Assembly: GCF_023343835.1 (NCBI RefSeq) | Contig: NC_064434.1 | Coordinates: forward strand, 22,611,505 to 22,675,504 | From: Lagopus muta | Lineage: Eukaryota > Chordata > Aves > Galliformes > Phasianidae | Reading direction: 5' to 3' | DNA: 64,000 nt | Shown: one piece after another, positions 61,701 through 64,000 of the stretch | How positions within the stretch are numbered: the stretch's first letter is position 1 | How the letters are laid out: each line of letters starts with the position of its first letter | Notes under the pieces: generated by a model | Database searches by the model: none | Told to the model about the DNA's origin: nothing | The model's input: the letters and a program-made list of their open reading frames with translations, nothing else | Position numbers and translations under genes: made by a program

Positions 61701-63468
61701 TGATGACAATGAAAGATCTGGTGAAGCAAACCTTCAGGTACGTCTCGCATGCTGGTGTTTTATCACAAACAGCACTGCTGTGATTTAAGCTGTGCTGCTA
61801 ATGTTTGTTTGGTTACTGTGTATTGATCTGGTGTGCTTAATCTCTCTGCCCCTCCAAAAGTGAAGTAGTTGAATTTTGCATTGTGTACAAAGAGCGTGAG
61901 TCAGTTGTAAGTAGTCTGTACAGATGAAAGTTTGTGTCAGATTTGGAATTTCTTTGAAGAACAATAGAAATCGGACAGCAATTTCGGTATGGATTAAACT
62001 CAGGTTTAATTTGTCTCTTGTTCTAGAGTGGGAAGTTGATAAAAGCAGTCTGATAGAAAAGCACATTTGCTTACGGTACTTGCCTTCTATGTCGTTGTTC
62101 TCCAGGAGCCTTAGCAGTTGCAACATTTTAAGTGTAACTTCAAAGATGCTAGAAAAACATGTAGCAAAAACGACTTGTTTTGTTTCACAGAACACAGCAG
62201 TTCATTTTAAAAAGAGAAAGGAGGTAGGGCCTCAGATGTACTTTATTCCAAATGACTGTCTTGATTTTCATGAAGTTTAATATGCTTATGTATAAAAATT
62301 AGCTAAATTCTACATTTTAATTTAAATTTTTGATTTTAATTCAATTAACTAAATTCTACCTTAATTTAATTTTAATTTAATTTAAAATTTTAATTTAATT
62401 TCTTCTGCCATGAACAGTCCATATAAAGGCATTTGTTATTGAATTATATTGAACAAATACATGTGCTTAAAAAAGTCTACAAAACAATGGCTGATTTTTC
62501 ATGTCTAAATGGACTTTAGGACTTGTAAGTATAAAGCATAATTTTGAAATTCTCTTTTGCGTTAGTGTTATATCATCTCTGATTGGAAGATCTTCTGTCT
62601 GAATATGTGGTACTAAATCAGAATGTGATGGATTCTTTTAGGCAGAGCTGCAGATGTTCAGAGCTCAGTGGATGTTTGAGCTTGCCCCAGGTGTGAGTTC
62701 TAGTGGGTTGGAACCTCTGCCATGCAGAACATCGTCAAGAGGACCTGGATTAAAGTCTGTAGATGCCAGAGGGAAACAGGAGATAGCAAAAGAGGAAAAG
62801 GTACAAGAAACACATGTTTTCTGGGCCAGCGTCGTGTTGCATTTTCTCCTTATTTTGTCAATTATATTTCAATAATCATCTTTATTTCCTAAGATGAGGT
62901 TTAGCATAGACTATTTTTGGCTTCTTTCCATCTCCTCAGTTCCTTTTGGGAGTGGATAGCTATCTGTTTTTGCAAAGCTACGAAGCTTTGCGAGGCATTG
63001 TCTTAGTTGCAAGTCAAACCCCTGCGTTAAGGGAGTCGAACTACTGAGCAGAATATAACCTTTCAGACAGTGAGTCATAGTGGGAGTACTGTGATCCTGT
63101 TAGAATTAGAGTTCTGTTAATTTTGTATGCTTGTATGTACCTCCAGCACCATTCTGTGATCTGGGTTAGTGGTGCTTTTTAACTCTTTTATAACCTGTCT
63201 GGATCTTTTTCTTCTTTTAAAAAACGACATGGAGAGATTGTTGTTTAGGAATTTGTTTCCGCTTGAATATGTCTTGACATTTTATTGATGGAGGTATTTC
63301 ATTCTTCTCATTTGTAGAATACAGTACATAAGATGAAAACAATTCTAAGTCAAAAGAAGTTGCACTTGTGTTTGTAATGAACTTAAGAAGTGTTCTGTGT
63401 AATTGTGCAGGCAAAAGAACTTTTCCTGAAAGCAGTGGAAGAAGAGCAAAATGGGGCCCTTTATGAAG
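58644..63468 (+). CDS. FBXO9: F-box only protein 9, first four coding exons (gene continues past the right edge)
   Basis: Substrate receptor of an SCF (SKP1-CUL1-F-box) ubiquitin ligase. Coding exons: 58644-58646 (ATG alone, then GTGAGC), 61660-61737, 62642-62800, 63411-63468 (phase 1 end). They join in frame to 99 residues plus one base. The start Ala-Glu-Ala-Glu-Glu-Asp-Cys-His-Ser and the later [13 protein letters not shown], then [12 protein letters not shown], are those of vertebrate FBXO9. The last piece opens the TPR-like helical region; the F-box itself lies outside. The start is supported by a good context (GCAGCATGG) and by the human first exon also ending near the ATG. Intron 1 carries a CR1 fragment. 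Confidence 0.93.
60928..61120 (-). mobile_element. CR1 3' fragment in FBXO9 intron 1
   Basis: ATCATAGAATGGCCTGGGCT, GACCAGGCTGCCCAGAGCCA and GGGCAACCTGTTCCAGTGTG are typical CR1 3' segments in reverse. Confidence 0.9.
62310..62402. repeat. (TTTAA)n-type AT-rich repeat
   Basis: Repeated TTTAATTTAA/TTTTAATTTAA units in FBXO9 intron 2. Confidence 0.85.
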
Positions 63469-64000
63469 GTAATGCAGAAGTCTACAGTGAATGCTCCTAC
63501 TGCAGAATAACAGACTAACTTCTGTTAACATGCAGTTTTGCACAATGATCTTAAACTGATGGCTAATTGTAATTTGAGAGTTCAATTATTTGGATAAGCA
63601 AACAAGCAAGGTATGAAAGGAATCATTATATCACAGATTTATGGTTGAGGTGAAGCTAAAGGGTGTTCAAGGAAAGGATTTCTAGCTTTCAGACAAAAGG
63701 TGAGAGTATTTTGAAATGTAACAGCACTGCACTGAATTTAACGCACTCTTTCTCATTTGAATTTTGTTTGTGACCTCAAAAACCAAAACTTCCTCATACA
63801 CCCTTATGAGACCTTAGTAACAAGGCCCTGTGCTGGACACAGATATCTGTCTGTGTGTGTTGGGACATCTGTTCCCAGACCACGCTTCTATTTGCTGACC
63901 TGGCCCGGTTCACCAGAACCCAGTGACATTTTAAGCCTGCTTCTGAAATGTGCTGATAGCTGACATTTGTCGAGCAGTCATGTGAAGCAGCTTCTTCCAT

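Overview
The window is vertebrate nuclear DNA, almost certainly from a galliform bird close to chicken. Genes are split into short GT-AG exons. About 20 fragments of the avian LINE CR1 lie on both strands, and CpG islands sit at promoters. Gene content and order (alpha-class glutathione S-transferases, 7SK RNA, CILK1/ICK, FBXO9) match the segment of human 6p12 that I know to carry GSTA4, RN7SK, ICK and FBXO9. All coordinates were derived by reading exons and splice sites by eye.

Layout. (1) 612-21.6 kb holds two alpha-class GST genes on the minus strand. GST-1 (612-5.87 kb) lacks its last exon, which lies beyond the left edge. GST-2 (11.0-21.6 kb) is complete at 223 aa. A decayed exon-4 relic lies between them near 6.5 kb. 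(2) 21.6-29.6 kb has no intact gene but carries a broken GST pseudogene (exon 7-like at 25.8-26.0 kb, exon 4-like at 27.75-27.90 kb). (3) GST-3 (29.6-37.06 kb, minus, 229 aa) is complete. Its second intron holds a 1.65 kb antisense CR1 with reverse-transcriptase remnants. (4) The 7SK small nuclear RNA gene is at 37389-37718 on the plus strand, with a complete RNA polymerase III type 3 promoter (distal octamer/ZNF143-like element, PSE, TATA). It is divergent from GST-3. (5) 38.6-58.2 kb is CILK1 (ICK), minus strand. Thirteen coding exons join in frame to 622 codons plus stop, with a 3'UTR of about 3.3 kb. (6) 57.6-58.7 kb is a CpG island shared head to head by CILK1 and FBXO9. (7) 58.6-63.5 kb holds the first four coding exons of FBXO9 (plus). 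The gene runs off the right edge.

How the genes relate. The GST cluster is a detoxification family grown by tandem duplication, with active copies, dead copies and a striking patch of near-identity in exon 4 that suggests gene conversion. 7SK represses P-TEFb together with HEXIM and LARP7. CILK1 is a ciliary MAPK-like kinase and FBXO9 an SCF ubiquitin-ligase receptor. Their shared promoter implies co-expression, but the GST, 7SK and CILK1/FBXO9 products do not form one pathway. I found no wholly new system. The most interesting items are the intact 7SK gene with a mirror-symmetric distal element, the exon-4 conversion tract, the unusual glutathione-site residues in GST-2 and GST-3, and the uncatalogued GST relics.
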